Positions 36,650 through 45,882 of a stretch of 51,392 nucleotides of DNA are shown one piece after another. A model generated the notes under the pieces. That model was given only the letters and a program-made list of their open reading frames with translations. It had not been told where the DNA came from and did no database searches. The translations under genes and the position numbers were made by a program. The stretch's first letter is position 1. Each line of letters starts with the position of its first letter. This DNA is from Ophiostoma sp. CBS 140.51 (taxonomy: Eukaryota > Ascomycota > Sordariomycetes > Ophiostomatales > Ophiostomataceae). Location of the stretch: assembly GCA_029298735.1 (NCBI GenBank), contig JANSLP010000243.1, positions 1-51,392 of the forward strand, given 5' to 3'.

Positions 36650-39600
36650 TTACTCTTCCATCGGTACTGAGGGCGCACCCTCTTCCGGCACAGTCTCGGG
36701 CGCCGCAACAGCCGACTGTGCCTCTGTGGCACTAGGTGTAGCCTCGCCTGACGGTGCACTATCGGCTGCAATGCCTCCGCCACCGCTCTGAGCTTTGTCG
36801 CGCCGTCTGCGCCGGGACTGCCGCTCGGCTTCGGCCGTTTGCCGCCGTGCTTTCCGCAGACTCTCGCGCTTCTCTTCGTCGAGCTCGTCGTCGTCGTCGC
36901 CCCGCATGCCCTGTAACAACAAAGCAGCACGTGCAGCCACGTCGTCCTCGTCGCCGGCACCGTCGCCGCCATCGGGGCGTGGCGAACCGATAACAGGGCT
37001 CAGCATACTGCCGACACTCGGTGGACCTTCGCCAGCCGACGTGGGCGACTCGAGACCGCCTCGGCCGCCGCCGCCACTCTGCAGATTGGCTTCGGCCTCG
37101 GGGATCTCGTTGAGGTCGGGGATCTTTTGGCCCGAGGCGATGCGCACCTGGTGCCGGTCCTTGAGGCGGGCGCGCCGACGACGGTCGCGCTGGTCGCGGG
37201 TCTGGGGCGCGGCCGCCCGCAGCTTCTCGAGCAGACTGTCCATGGCGCCTGCACTCGACGGGCTGGCCAGCGCACCGGCCTCGTTGCCGCCGACGCCCAG
37301 GCCAGCACCCAGTTTCAGTTGTGCCGCGTGCTTGCGCTTCATGCTGGCCTCGTTGCGGCGGCGCGTCTCTTCGTACTGGACGTTCTTTTCCTTGGAGCGG
37401 CGCCACTCGCCGATAAACGACGCGAGCTTGGCAAAGAAATCGCGGCGCGCATTCTCGTCGCGGCTGTCCTCGCCGTAAAAGGCCATAATGTCGTCGTAGG
37501 TGCGGATCATTTCTTCCAAGTACAGCTCCATCTGCTCGGCCTTGCGGCGGGCCTCCTTCATGATGGGCAGCACCACCTGCGTGACGCGGTCCTGCGGGTG
37601 GAACTTCTTGGGGTCCGACAGGTTGCCGCTGTCGAACGCGCGCTGCACGCTGTTGATGTTGAGAATGTACTTTTTCGCGTCCGTCTGCAGCTGCTCGATG
37701 TTGATCTTTTGGGCCGTCACGACACCGACAATGTCCGTCGCAAAGGACTCCCACTCGGGGTACTGCTGGCGCACGATGCGCTCGACCAGATCGGCGAGCG
37801 TCGACTCGTTCTTGTCGTCCTTGACCATGCCCAGGCGCGCGAGCGAGCTGAGCTTGAAACCGCGCGCCTGCTTGTTGGCGTCGTTCATGTAGTTGCCGAT
37901 ATCCAGAATCAGGCCCAGCACGTTCATCAGCGACACCGAATCGCGAATCGACTCGGACACCTCCATCACCTGCCGGATGCTGTCCATAATCTCGTCGTAC
38001 TCGGGCTCGAAACTGCGCGTCAGCGCCAGCGCCCGCATCCGGCTCTTCCAGTAGTGGTGCAGCTCGTAGGCCGTCAGCAGATAGATCTGGTCCTGCCGCG
38101 TCAGCTCCGCCGGGTCCATCTCGCGTGTTTCCTCCGACACCTTGGGCCCTGTCCAGTCTTTGCTGTACGGCGCCAGCTGCTTGGCCACATTGTCGGGGAT
38201 GTTGCACAGGTCGTCCTTTTGCAGGAAATCCATCACCACCAGATTGTCCAGCACGTCCCAGTCGCAGTGGATAATCATCTGCACGACCTTGTCGACCGAC
38301 TGCTGCGAGAACTTGGCAAACGCAATCTCAAAGGCTTTCCGCAAGTCATTGGAGATAATCTGCTTCTTGTCGTCCTTTTTGCTCGTGCCCTGGCCCAGCA
38401 GTTTGGTTTCCTTGGCCATAAACAGCTTCTCGACCTCGTCCAGGATACCCTTGCGGCTCAGCTCCATGTACTTTTCTTCACGCTCCTCGGCCGACGGCGT
38501 GTGCGCTGCCCAGTGCGTCGTCACCGTCTCGTCCACCTTCTCCCAATGGAACGCCTTGAGCTTCTTCTTGGGTCGCACAACTGGCAGGCCCACCGTCGGC
38601 TGCACGGGCTCAAACGTCGGCTGCTTGGACAAGAAGTGGCCGGACATGGATCCAGGCATGGGCGGCGGCGGCGGCGGCGGTGGAGGCGGCATACCACCAA
38701 TCTTGCCGCCAGGAGGCGGTGGTGGAGGTGGTGGGGGAGGAGCACCGGGCAGGCCGCCGGGTGGAGGCGGCGGCGGAGGCGGTGGTGGTGGAGCGCCTGG
38801 CAGTAGACCGCCTGGCGGAGGTGGAGGGGGTGGGGGTGGAGGAGGAGCACCGGGCAGTTGTCCCGGCATGGGAGGAGGGGGCGGCGGCGGCGGAGGTGGT
38901 GCGCCAGTGTTGTTGGGCGGCGCACCCGTAATCTGGATCTTGGGTGCATCGCCATCGTGCGGCGTGATTGGTGACTGGGACTCGAGGCTGGGGTGCGAAG
39001 GCCCCGTAGTGACACCGTCACCTTCTTCGTCGTCGCTACCCTCGTACCGCTTCACTTTGCCGACAATCTCGTTGAGAAGACCGTTCTGCTGCTTGGGGTC
39101 CATGACAGGGCGGCGCATCTCCACGATGCGGGGCTTCTCATAGACCACCTCGCCATCTGCGTCTTCGGTGACATCGTCGTCCTCGTCAAAGTGCGAGCCG
39201 CCGGCATTGGGAGGAATGCCGCCAGCGCCAGCAGAGCCAACGCCAGCAGAACCAGGCGCGCTGCCGCCAATGGGCTTGCGGCCAATCTTGGTTTGGCGGT
39301 TGACACTGCCGAGCACGCTGTTGGTTGACAGGCCGGCAGCAGCAGCAGCATTGCCGCCATCGACACCCAGCAGACTGCCCGGAACACCAGCTTCGTCGCC
39401 GCCGTAGCCCTCCATTTCTTCACGGAGAGCGCGCAGACGGTCTGAGGGGCCCACGGCGTCGCCCCAAACACGGCCCTCGAGCTTGAACTGGGTCTTTTGG
39501 CGCTCAATCTGCATCCGCAAACGATCCATAAGCTTCTCGCGGTCGAGGATTCCCTGCATGCGCACCGGGTCTTCGTCGGCCAGCTGACTTTTGTTGATGG

Positions 39601-42217
39601 TCCCGCCCGTAGCGAGCACGGCCGCCGCGCCGGCCTTGGACTGGGCCGCATTGGAGGCGGCGACGTCCTGGGCGTCGCGCAGCATGAGGTACAGCTCGCG
39701 GGTCTCGAGCTCGTTGCGTTGGGCTTCTTTAGCGCGCAGGGTCTGGACGCTGTCGATTTCCGCCTTCAAAGCTTCGGCCTGGCGGCGCTGCGCGTCGATG
39801 AACCGGGTCTGCTCGTCGAGCTGGCGCTGCATCTTGGCCACCAGCCCGTCGGCGCCCAGCTCGAGACGCCCGCGCATCTCGTCGCGCTCGGCCATGGCGG
39901 CTTCGGCAATCTGGCGGGCCTCGAGCGCCTCGTCCAGGGCCTGGCGGGCTTCCGAGTCGGTGTGCAGCTTGTCCAGCAGACTCTGGACACTGAAATTCAA
40001 GCTCTGCTTGAGGTCCATGTCCGGCAGGCGGCGGTCCATGGCGACGTAGCTGAGCATGGCGTCGACGAGCTGGAACATGCGCAGCCGCTCTTCGCCGTCG
40101 CTGTCGCGCATGAGCAGCAGGTGCTGGAGGGCCGACACAAAGTAGTCTTGAGTGCGCGAGCCCTTGAGGCGGGCCTGGATGGCGTCGACAATCTGGACCG
40201 GGTCGTTCAAGTCTTTCAGGTCGCCCTCGACATTGTCCTTTATGCTGCTGTTCTCGCGCTCCAGCATGTCCTCGTAGTCAATGGCCTCATTGCTACGGAA
40301 GCGCTCGACCTGCTTGTCAATGAGGTCGTACTGGAACGCCTCCATCTTGGTGAGGACGCGCTTGATGCCACAGGCAATAAATTGGGCGCGGATGTGCAGG
40401 CGCAGCTGCAGGTCCCGTTCGGGAGCATCCACCAACATGTTGATGAGCATGAGGGTGGCCACGGAGTACTCCATCAGCAAGTTCTCCATGCCGATGCCGC
40501 CGCTGCGGACCTCTTCGCTGGCGCCGACCATGCTGCCCATCTTGCCGCGGCCGTCGACGGTGACCTCGATGATGCGCATCCAGGCGTCGAAGCGGCCCGT
40601 CTCGCCCTGGGTGCTCTTGACATTGTCCATGGCCTGGATGACCTTGACGTGGCCGTTGCCGTCGTCCCAGTGGCACAGGAACGTCAAGACTTCGCTGACG
40701 AGTTTCCGCGTGGACAGGCGCGGCGAGATGAGCGAGAGGGTCAAGGCGACAAGCACCTGCTGGTGCGCGAGGGCGTCGTCGGCGCCAAACTTGTTGTTCA
40801 TGAGGGCCTTCAAGCACTTGACCAGGTCGTATTCGCGGTCGAGCTCCTTGTCACCGCGGGGCACATCGGGTGCGGTAGGCCCGCGGGCGCTCTTGCGGTT
40901 GAGTTTGAGCAAAACGTTGGTCAAGGCGACTTGGCCCTGGCACTCGATGAAGCGCTTGACCCAGCCAATCTGCTGGGTGCGCAGGTTGACCTCGAGGCTG
41001 GCAAGGTTCTTGACATCCAAACTGTTCTCCATGATCTTGCGGACATACCACTCGGGCGAGCCCTCTTCGTCGGAGTAGGTGGTGACGTCAAAGTTCTGGT
41101 ACTGGCCGGGGCGGGCGGTCTGGCGGCGGCGCTGCTCGCCCTGCCACTCGCTCAGACGGTCCTGATAGATGAGCGTCCACTTCTTGAGCGGGGGGTAGGC
41201 GGTCATCTGGCGCCGGGCCTGCTCGGGCAGGTTGAGCCAGCCGCGCTTCTGCATGAGGGCGAGGAACATTTGCTCAATGACGATATCATCTTCGGGTTTC
41301 GACAGGTTGAAGCCGTCGTGCGAGGGCGTGCCACCACCTCCACTGCCGCCACCACTACCTCCTGGAACGCCTGCGCCGCCAACGCCTGAGGGGAACTTGG
41401 TTAAGCGATTGGACTCGCGGTGGGATGCATAGGAACTTTGTGAGGAGGCGCTCGGCAGTGCAGAGAATATACTGGCGTGGTCGGTCGAGCTGCGGCCGGC
41501 GGATGTTGTCTGGTATGAGTTGTAGCGTGAGTTGTGTGAGTGTGAGGAGCCTGGCGGCTGGCCATTCTGGAAGGCGGCGCTCTCCCGTGGCGGTCCCCAT
41601 TGCTGCAGCTGTGTCTGACGGCCGGTCGAGGCCATGGTCATGTTGCCGCCCTGGCCTGGCGGTGGACGCGGACCGGACAGCTGGCTGCTATTCGAGAGGT
41701 GGGCAGCGCTGCCCGCGGCGGGTGCAGCGCCGTACATGGAAGCGGCAACGGCGGCGGCGGCGGTTGTCGAGGACGGGTCGAAGGAAGGGTACTGGTGGAA
41801 GTCGCTCGTGGCTTTGTTGAGCTGGTGCGGTAGTGGTTCGCGGCCGTGGCTGCTGCTGGGGGGTTGCTGGCCGTGGCTGCTTCCTGGCGGTCCGTTGCCG
41901 TTCTTGGGGAGGTACTCGACGGCAATGGGTGAGCGGCGGTCGGCAGTAATCGATTCGTAGGGGATTGTGGTCATGACACCAGCCATCATATTAATGCCGG
42001 CTTCAGGAGAGGTAGGTCGGTCGAGCGAGATGATGGAGGAGTCGCGGTTGTGGGAGTGGCGCGAGGTGCGGGAGCCAGTCTGGCTTTGGGCGTCAAAGTC
42101 GAGGGGGCCGAGGAACCTGCCTTCGTCGCCGTTTGTGTTGCGGCGGTCCGACTTGTGCTTAACGCGTGAGAAGAAGGACTTGCCGCCAGACGACTGTCTG
42201 GACGTTTTGTCGGACAT
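36650..42217 (-). CDS. Diaphanous-related formin (SepA/Bni1 type)
   Basis: Formins nucleate and elongate actin filaments at hyphal tips and septa. One exon encodes 1855 aa. Order: a disordered Ser/Gly/Gln-rich N-terminus (1-295); GTPase-binding/FH3 region (about 300-760; start EDDIVIEQMFLALM); a coiled coil (about 755-905); FH1 (about 1096-1193) with five polyproline runs of 8-11 residues; FH2 (about 1205-1620; KKLKAFHWEKV, LGLILDIGNYMND, GFKLSSLARL); and a DAD helix MDSLLEKLR at 1659, followed by basic RDRRRRARLK. GBD plus DAD imply Rho-type autoinhibition. Filamentous ascomycetes usually have a single formin, named SepA in Aspergillus and Bni1 in Neurospora. The length agrees with the family. 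The very G/C-rich third positions create two antisense ORFs of over 550 codons, which are shadows. Confidence 0.96.
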   Translation of the reverse strand: MSDKTSRQSSGGKSFFSRVKHKSDRRNTNGDEGRFLGPLDFDAQSQTGSRTSRHSHNRDSSIISLDRPTSPEAGINMMAGVMTTIPYESITADRRSPIAVEYLPKNGNGPPGSSHGQQPPSSSHGREPLPHQLNKATSDFHQYPSFDPSSTTAAAAVAASMYGAAPAAGSAAHLSNSSQLSGPRPPPGQGGNMTMASTGRQTQLQQWGPPRESAAFQNGQPPGSSHSHNSRYNSYQTTSAGRSSTDHASIFSALPSASSQSSYASHRESNRLTKFPSGVGGAGVPGGSGGGSGGGGTPSHDGFNLSKPEDDIVIEQMFLALMQKRGWLNLPEQARRQMTAYPPLKKWTLIYQDRLSEWQGEQRRRQTARPGQYQNFDVTTYSDEEGSPEWYVRKIMENSLDVKNLASLEVNLRTQQIGWVKRFIECQGQVALTNVLLKLNRKSARGPTAPDVPRGDKELDREYDLVKCLKALMNNKFGADDALAHQQVLVALTLSLISPRLSTRKLVSEVLTFLCHWDDGNGHVKVIQAMDNVKSTQGETGRFDAWMRIIEVTVDGRGKMGSMVGASEEVRSGGIGMENLLMEYSVATLMLINMLVDAPERDLQLRLHIRAQFIACGIKRVLTKMEAFQYDLIDKQVERFRSNEAIDYEDMLERENSSIKDNVEGDLKDLNDPVQIVDAIQARLKGSRTQDYFVSALQHLLLMRDSDGEERLRMFQLVDAMLSYVAMDRRLPDMDLKQSLNFSVQSLLDKLHTDSEARQALDEALEARQIAEAAMAERDEMRGRLELGADGLVAKMQRQLDEQTRFIDAQRRQAEALKAEIDSVQTLRAKEAQRNELETRELYLMLRDAQDVAASNAAQSKAGAAAVLATGGTINKSQLADEDPVRMQGILDREKLMDRLRMQIERQKTQFKLEGRVWGDAVGPSDRLRALREEMEGYGGDEAGVPGSLLGVDGGNAAAAAGLSTNSVLGSVNRQTKIGRKPIGGSAPGSAGVGSAGAGGIPPNAGGSHFDEDDDVTEDADGEVVYEKPRIVEMRRPVMDPKQQNGLLNEIVGKVKRYEGSDDEEGDGVTTGPSHPSLESQSPITPHDGDAPKIQITGAPPNNTGAPPPPPPPPPPMPGQLPGAPPPPPPPPPPPGGLLPGAPPPPPPPPPPPGGLPGAPPPPPPPPPPGGKIGGMPPPPPPPPPPMPGSMSGHFLSKQPTFEPVQPTVGLPVVRPKKKLKAFHWEKVDETVTTHWAAHTPSAEEREEKYMELSRKGILDEVEKLFMAKETKLLGQGTSKKDDKKQIISNDLRKAFEIAFAKFSQQSVDKVVQMIIHCDWDVLDNLVVMDFLQKDDLCNIPDNVAKQLAPYSKDWTGPKVSEETREMDPAELTRQDQIYLLTAYELHHYWKSRMRALALTRSFEPEYDEIMDSIRQVMEVSESIRDSVSLMNVLGLILDIGNYMNDANKQARGFKLSSLARLGMVKDDKNESTLADLVERIVRQQYPEWESFATDIVGVVTAQKINIEQLQTDAKKYILNINSVQRAFDSGNLSDPKKFHPQDRVTQVVLPIMKEARRKAEQMELYLEEMIRTYDDIMAFYGEDSRDENARRDFFAKLASFIGEWRRSKEKNVQYEETRRRNEASMKRKHAAQLKLGAGLGVGGNEAGALASPSSAGAMDSLLEKLRAAAPQTRDQRDRRRRARLKDRHQVRIASGQKIPDLNEIPEAEANLQSGGGGRGGLESPTSAGEGPPSVGSMLSPVIGSPRPDGGDGAGDEDDVAARAALLLQGMRGDDDDELDEEKRESLRKARRQTAEAERQSRRRRRDKAQSGGGGIAADSAPSGEATPSATEAQSAVAAPETVPEEGAPSVPMEE
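38640..38930. repeat. GGN-rich repeat encoding the FH1 polyproline runs
   Basis: On the plus strand this is an almost pure run of GGA, GGC, GGT and GGG triplets broken by short GCACC and GGCAG strings. On the coding strand it gives five proline runs separated by GGxxPGA spacers. The spacer similarity suggests expansion by duplication of a roughly 60-bp unit. Confidence 0.8.
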
Positions 42218-42240
42218 GGCGGAGGGTGGTGGAGACGGAG

Positions 42241-42318
42241 TCTCTCTCTCTCTCTGCGTATGTGTGTATATGATATTATGCGTATGTGTATGTGTATCTG
42301 TATGGTATGGTATATGTG
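42241..42318. repeat. TC and GT/TATG microsatellite next to the formin start
   Basis: A (TC)7 run, followed by TGTGTGTATATG, GTATGTGTATGTGTAT and GGTATGGTATATG, begins 24 bp upstream of the formin ATG. If transcribed it forms a GA- and CA-rich leader. Confidence 0.8.
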
Positions 42319-44164
42319 AGGCGGCAGGCGGTGGAGCCGTGTGATGCTCTCTCTCTGCGGCTGTTGCTGCTCACGCTCGTTTTGCCGATCCGTCAAGTCA
42401 AGGTAAAAAACGTAAAGAACGATTAGAGCTCAGTTCTCACTTCAAGGCCGTCGTCACTGGATGCGGTGCTGTCTCAGACGACGGGCGGATCGCATCATGT
42501 TCCCTCAGTCGAGCAGTCGGGCAATCGGGCAGTCGATGGGGGACGGGCCAGGGGTGGTTTCGGTCTGCATAAACACGATTTAGCATGAGTGGTGAGGACA
42601 GGGGTAAAGGCAGAGATCAAGAGAAGCGGGTGAAGATAAGGTAGACGTCGAAGTGAGGTCGAGGCAAGCTGATTTGATGTCCACGAGGGAAGAACAGACC
42701 TTTGCAAACACCCACAGGGTCTGTCGTCTGCCGGGGCGGTGTCCCTGCACTGGAGTCTGGGAGTCGTTGTCACAAGAGGGGCAGGTCGATGTACTCTGTC
42801 GCCCTCGAAAAAGTCGTGATGTTTCGAAACAGATGCAGAAACGCTTCTGGCTTCTCGGCTGTTCTGGCCGTCACGCAGTCGCCAGTCGCATACGCCAAGA
42901 GGGTCTTTGTCGGTGCCCCTTTTTCGTCGCAATCGGCAGTCGTCTTTTCGTTTGTTGTCTTCTTTGTCTTCGCCGTCGTCGTCTTGTTGTTTCCAACTTT
43001 GGTTTGTCGACTTCTTCGTCTTCTTGGCAATTCGGCCACTCGTCGCCCTGTGGTGTGCAAACAGAGGTAGTTAGGCCGTCGTTGTCGTTACGTCTGTCTT
43101 CAGTCTCCTCGCCCTCTCGCGGCACGCCTCTTTCGCTCCTCTTTCTTGGTCCTTGCTTGTCCTTTCTGGCACGGTGTCTCGAAGGGGTCCGGCGTGGTGG
43201 AGGCGATGGGCTGAAACAGGATTAGCACATCTCAAACCCCTGGCGTCCTGGCGATTTCCCTGTGGGAAAAGAGTTTCTCTGGGAGGAGTCAAGGAGCCTG
43301 GTCGTTCCTTCTTCTTCTATGAACGGTATTCGTACCGTGTTTTTTCCTCTTTCCTCGTTCTTGTTGTCCCCTCTGGTCGTCCCTTCCCCCTGAACACGGG
43401 CCCATCAGGGGCGGTTTTCCGAACAGAGCCAGACGAGCCAGAGAGCAAGCAGCTGCCCGTGCTTCAACACTAGTCCCAAACGGGCCACACCTGCCGTTTC
43501 CATGCGAGCTGCATACAGTGTGAGTCCCAACGAGGAAAGACCTCACAGCGCCGTTACCACCGAATGACAACGGCCTGCCCCTGAGAAGAAGGCCCTGAAA
43601 GCCAAAAGTGCACGTTCGTTGGATGCATCCCGCCATGCATAAAGAGCTAGGTCTGTGACACACTCTATTTGAAAAGGTTGCGCTGGAAACACATGCAGCA
43701 TGTTGTTTTCGTTCTGTTTGTGTTCGGTTGTCTCTCTGTTTACTTACATCATTGCCTGCAATCAAAAAAGTGCGCAGATTGCGTGGCCAGTCGACAACTC
43801 AACCTTGGCCGTGAAATTGGTGAAATTGCGATGGTCTTTGCTCTGCTTCTCAAGCGTCTGAATACAGTGTGCTCTTACAGTGCTACACACTGTCTCGCTG
43901 TAAGATAGCTCGTATTACGTGTAGCGCCGTGGCGGGCCGGCCACACCTATTTCACAAGAAAAAGTCGCGGTGGACGCGCTGCCCTCCATAGACGCCGCCT
44001 GTAAAATTACACCTAATCAAAGCTGCCCCAAATAGCACCGAAATAGCCCAGAATACCCCGCCAAACCGCGCCAAACCACACCGCACAAGCAAAAAACACC
44101 CATCACCGATACCTCCCCAAAAATAGAGAGGAAATATCTCCCACCACTGATCACCAGAGACCAG

Positions 44165-44185
44165 CCGCTAGTTCCCAGCTAGCGG
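44165..44185. repeat. Perfect 7-bp hairpin CCGCTAG..CTAGCGG
   Basis: CCGCTAG, a seven-base loop TTCCCAG, and CTAGCGG form a perfect inverted repeat in the long gap upstream of the small membrane protein gene. No function is apparent. Confidence 0.5.
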
Positions 44186-45173
44186 TTAGCTTTGGGGGTT
44201 TTGGAGGGTGTTTAGATCAGCCGTTGGGAAGGGAGGGATTCTCCGGTATTTTTGTCTCTTGGTTTCTTTTTGTTTCCCATGAAATAGGGGTCCGGAAGGG
44301 CAGGAAAGACGACAGAAGGCGATGGAATTCCATGTTGATGAAGAAGAGCACAAGGGAGGTCAAGCGATAAGAAGAGGAAAGGGAAACTCTCGCTTGCGAC
44401 AGACAGAGTCTCTTGAAATTGTAACGGTCGTTTTGCAGTTTCGTCGTTATATATAAGATCACGTGCGTCTCCAATATAGCTTCTCTCTTCCGTCCGATGT
44501 ATATTTCGGCTGCGTGCCGGGCACTATCCGCCCGAACAGCGCAAATGACGGCATGTGAAATGCTCCGAATTGAGTTTCAGACGTACAGTAAAATCCAATA
44601 AAAACTACCAGCTCAAAAGAAATTGGAGACTCACAGTGCGTTACACAAATGAATGAGGCTCTTGTGCTGCCGGTATGCTGTCCGTGACATTGCCTCAACC
44701 CCAACGTGGCTTGTTGGTGGCTTGTGTGCACTGAGGCTAGCCTAAACCACAGGGCGGTCCAGGCCTTGCCAGAAAGCGTCGTAAGTCTCCTGCAACAGGC
44801 GGCCCCATAATTCCACATTTTGGTGGATTTAGAGATCGCTCTCTCTCGACAGTTGGCTTCGCTGGCAATCTGGTCTGGCATCTGGCGTCGCGTTCCCGAT
44901 CTTGCTTGTGACGACAGCCTTTCCGACGACGAAGAGGTCGACCACGGACATTTCCCACCGATAATCGAAACAGCTGTAGACCTCTCGAACAGAATCTCGC
45001 CCGTCTGTCAACGACGACCACGACATCTCTCTCGGTCTCTCTCCCTGTCCTCGATCTCCTGCGCCGTGCATATCCCGGCTCAACCGCGCATCCCGTCTCC
45101 GGCGTCCCGGCCTCTCGGCTTTCAGTGTCCGGCTTCTGCCGTTTCTACCCGCTGACGGTTATCCACCGCCAAC

Positions 45174-45882
45174 ATGGGCGCCACTCTCTCGGTCGTCAAG
45201 GTGGGTGAAGAACACCGTCCTCTTTATTAGTATCATTTGCTAACGACCGACCTGTAGACCCTCTTCCTTCCCGCCATCATCGCCCTCCTCGTCTTCGTCC
45301 TCTTCACCTTTGTCATTGTCCCCATCTGGCAGCACTACCGCAACCGCTACAGCCACTACCTCCCCATCGACACCTTGTCGAGTCAAACACTATCGCTACG
45401 CGACCGAATGCAGGCTTCCGTCAGCCACTTTTTCTCGAGAGCCACAACCACCACCTCGTGGCGCGACCGTGTGGCCATGAACGGCGGCGACACCGGCATT
45501 GGGGGGCGGCTGCGCACGCTTTTCAACAGAAGTAGAAGCGGCGGCGGACACGCCCGCGACAACAGCGGCGAGCTCGGCGGAGACGACGAGCTGCTGTCTG
45601 ACGAGGAGGAGCTGAGCCTCAACCTCCACGACCCGGCGCGCGGCATCTCGCTCGGCGAGGTCGGCGAGGAGCTGGGTACGATGCGGTCAAATAGTGCAAA
45701 CGGGCGGCGGAATGAACTGCCACGAGGCGGTGCGGTCGTCTACGATGCGCCACGGTTGAGTCGAGAGTAGGTCCAAAGCTTTGCTGGAAGAATATCTACC
45801 ACCATGCAACCCCGCTAACACATACAGATTGGAACAAGGCTTCATGGACGACAGTGAAGACGACGAACCACCGAGGCGATAG
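45174..45882 (+). CDS. Small single-pass membrane protein, unknown function
   Basis: Three exons: 45174..45200 (MGATLSVVK), 45258..45766 and 45828..45882, with introns of 57 nt (GTGGGT, branch CTAAC, CTGTAG) and 61 nt (GTAGGT, branch CTAAC, ATACAG). Splicing gives 196 aa and an ending QGFMDDSEDDEPPRR. A hydrophobic helix at about residues 10-30 (TLFLPAIIALLVFVLFTFVIVPIW) followed by HYRNRYSHY suggests an N-terminal anchor with the rest in the cytosol. The remainder is Ser/Arg/Gly-rich and acidic, probably disordered. I do not recognise a family. The two clean introns that restore frame are the main support for a real gene. Confidence 0.75.

Larger units (their letters stand above)
42218..45173. 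other. Long gene-free region upstream of the formin
   Basis: This is 2.96 kb between two divergent starts, the longest gene-free stretch. Just upstream of the formin start are a TC microsatellite (42241..42255) and a GT/TATG-rich tract (to about 42318), likely in the leader. Several unassigned open frames of 120-190 codons at 42495..43765 have no domain. A perfect hairpin sequence lies at 44165..44185. The last 300 bp before 45174 are pyrimidine-rich. A long, regulated formin promoter is the simplest explanation. Confidence 0.5.

Noticed and set aside
37127..38806. 559-codon plus-strand ORF opposite the formin
   Set aside because: Antisense shadow of FH2 and DAD codons; Leu/His/Arg-rich with no recognisable domain.
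39497..41389. 630-codon plus-strand ORF opposite the formin
   Set aside because: Same reason; composition reflects complements of the formin GBD/FH3 and coiled-coil codons.
42653..43225. 190-codon plus-strand ORF upstream of the formin
   Set aside because: Ser/Arg/Leu/Cys-rich without domain; looks like chance coding in a pyrimidine-rich region.
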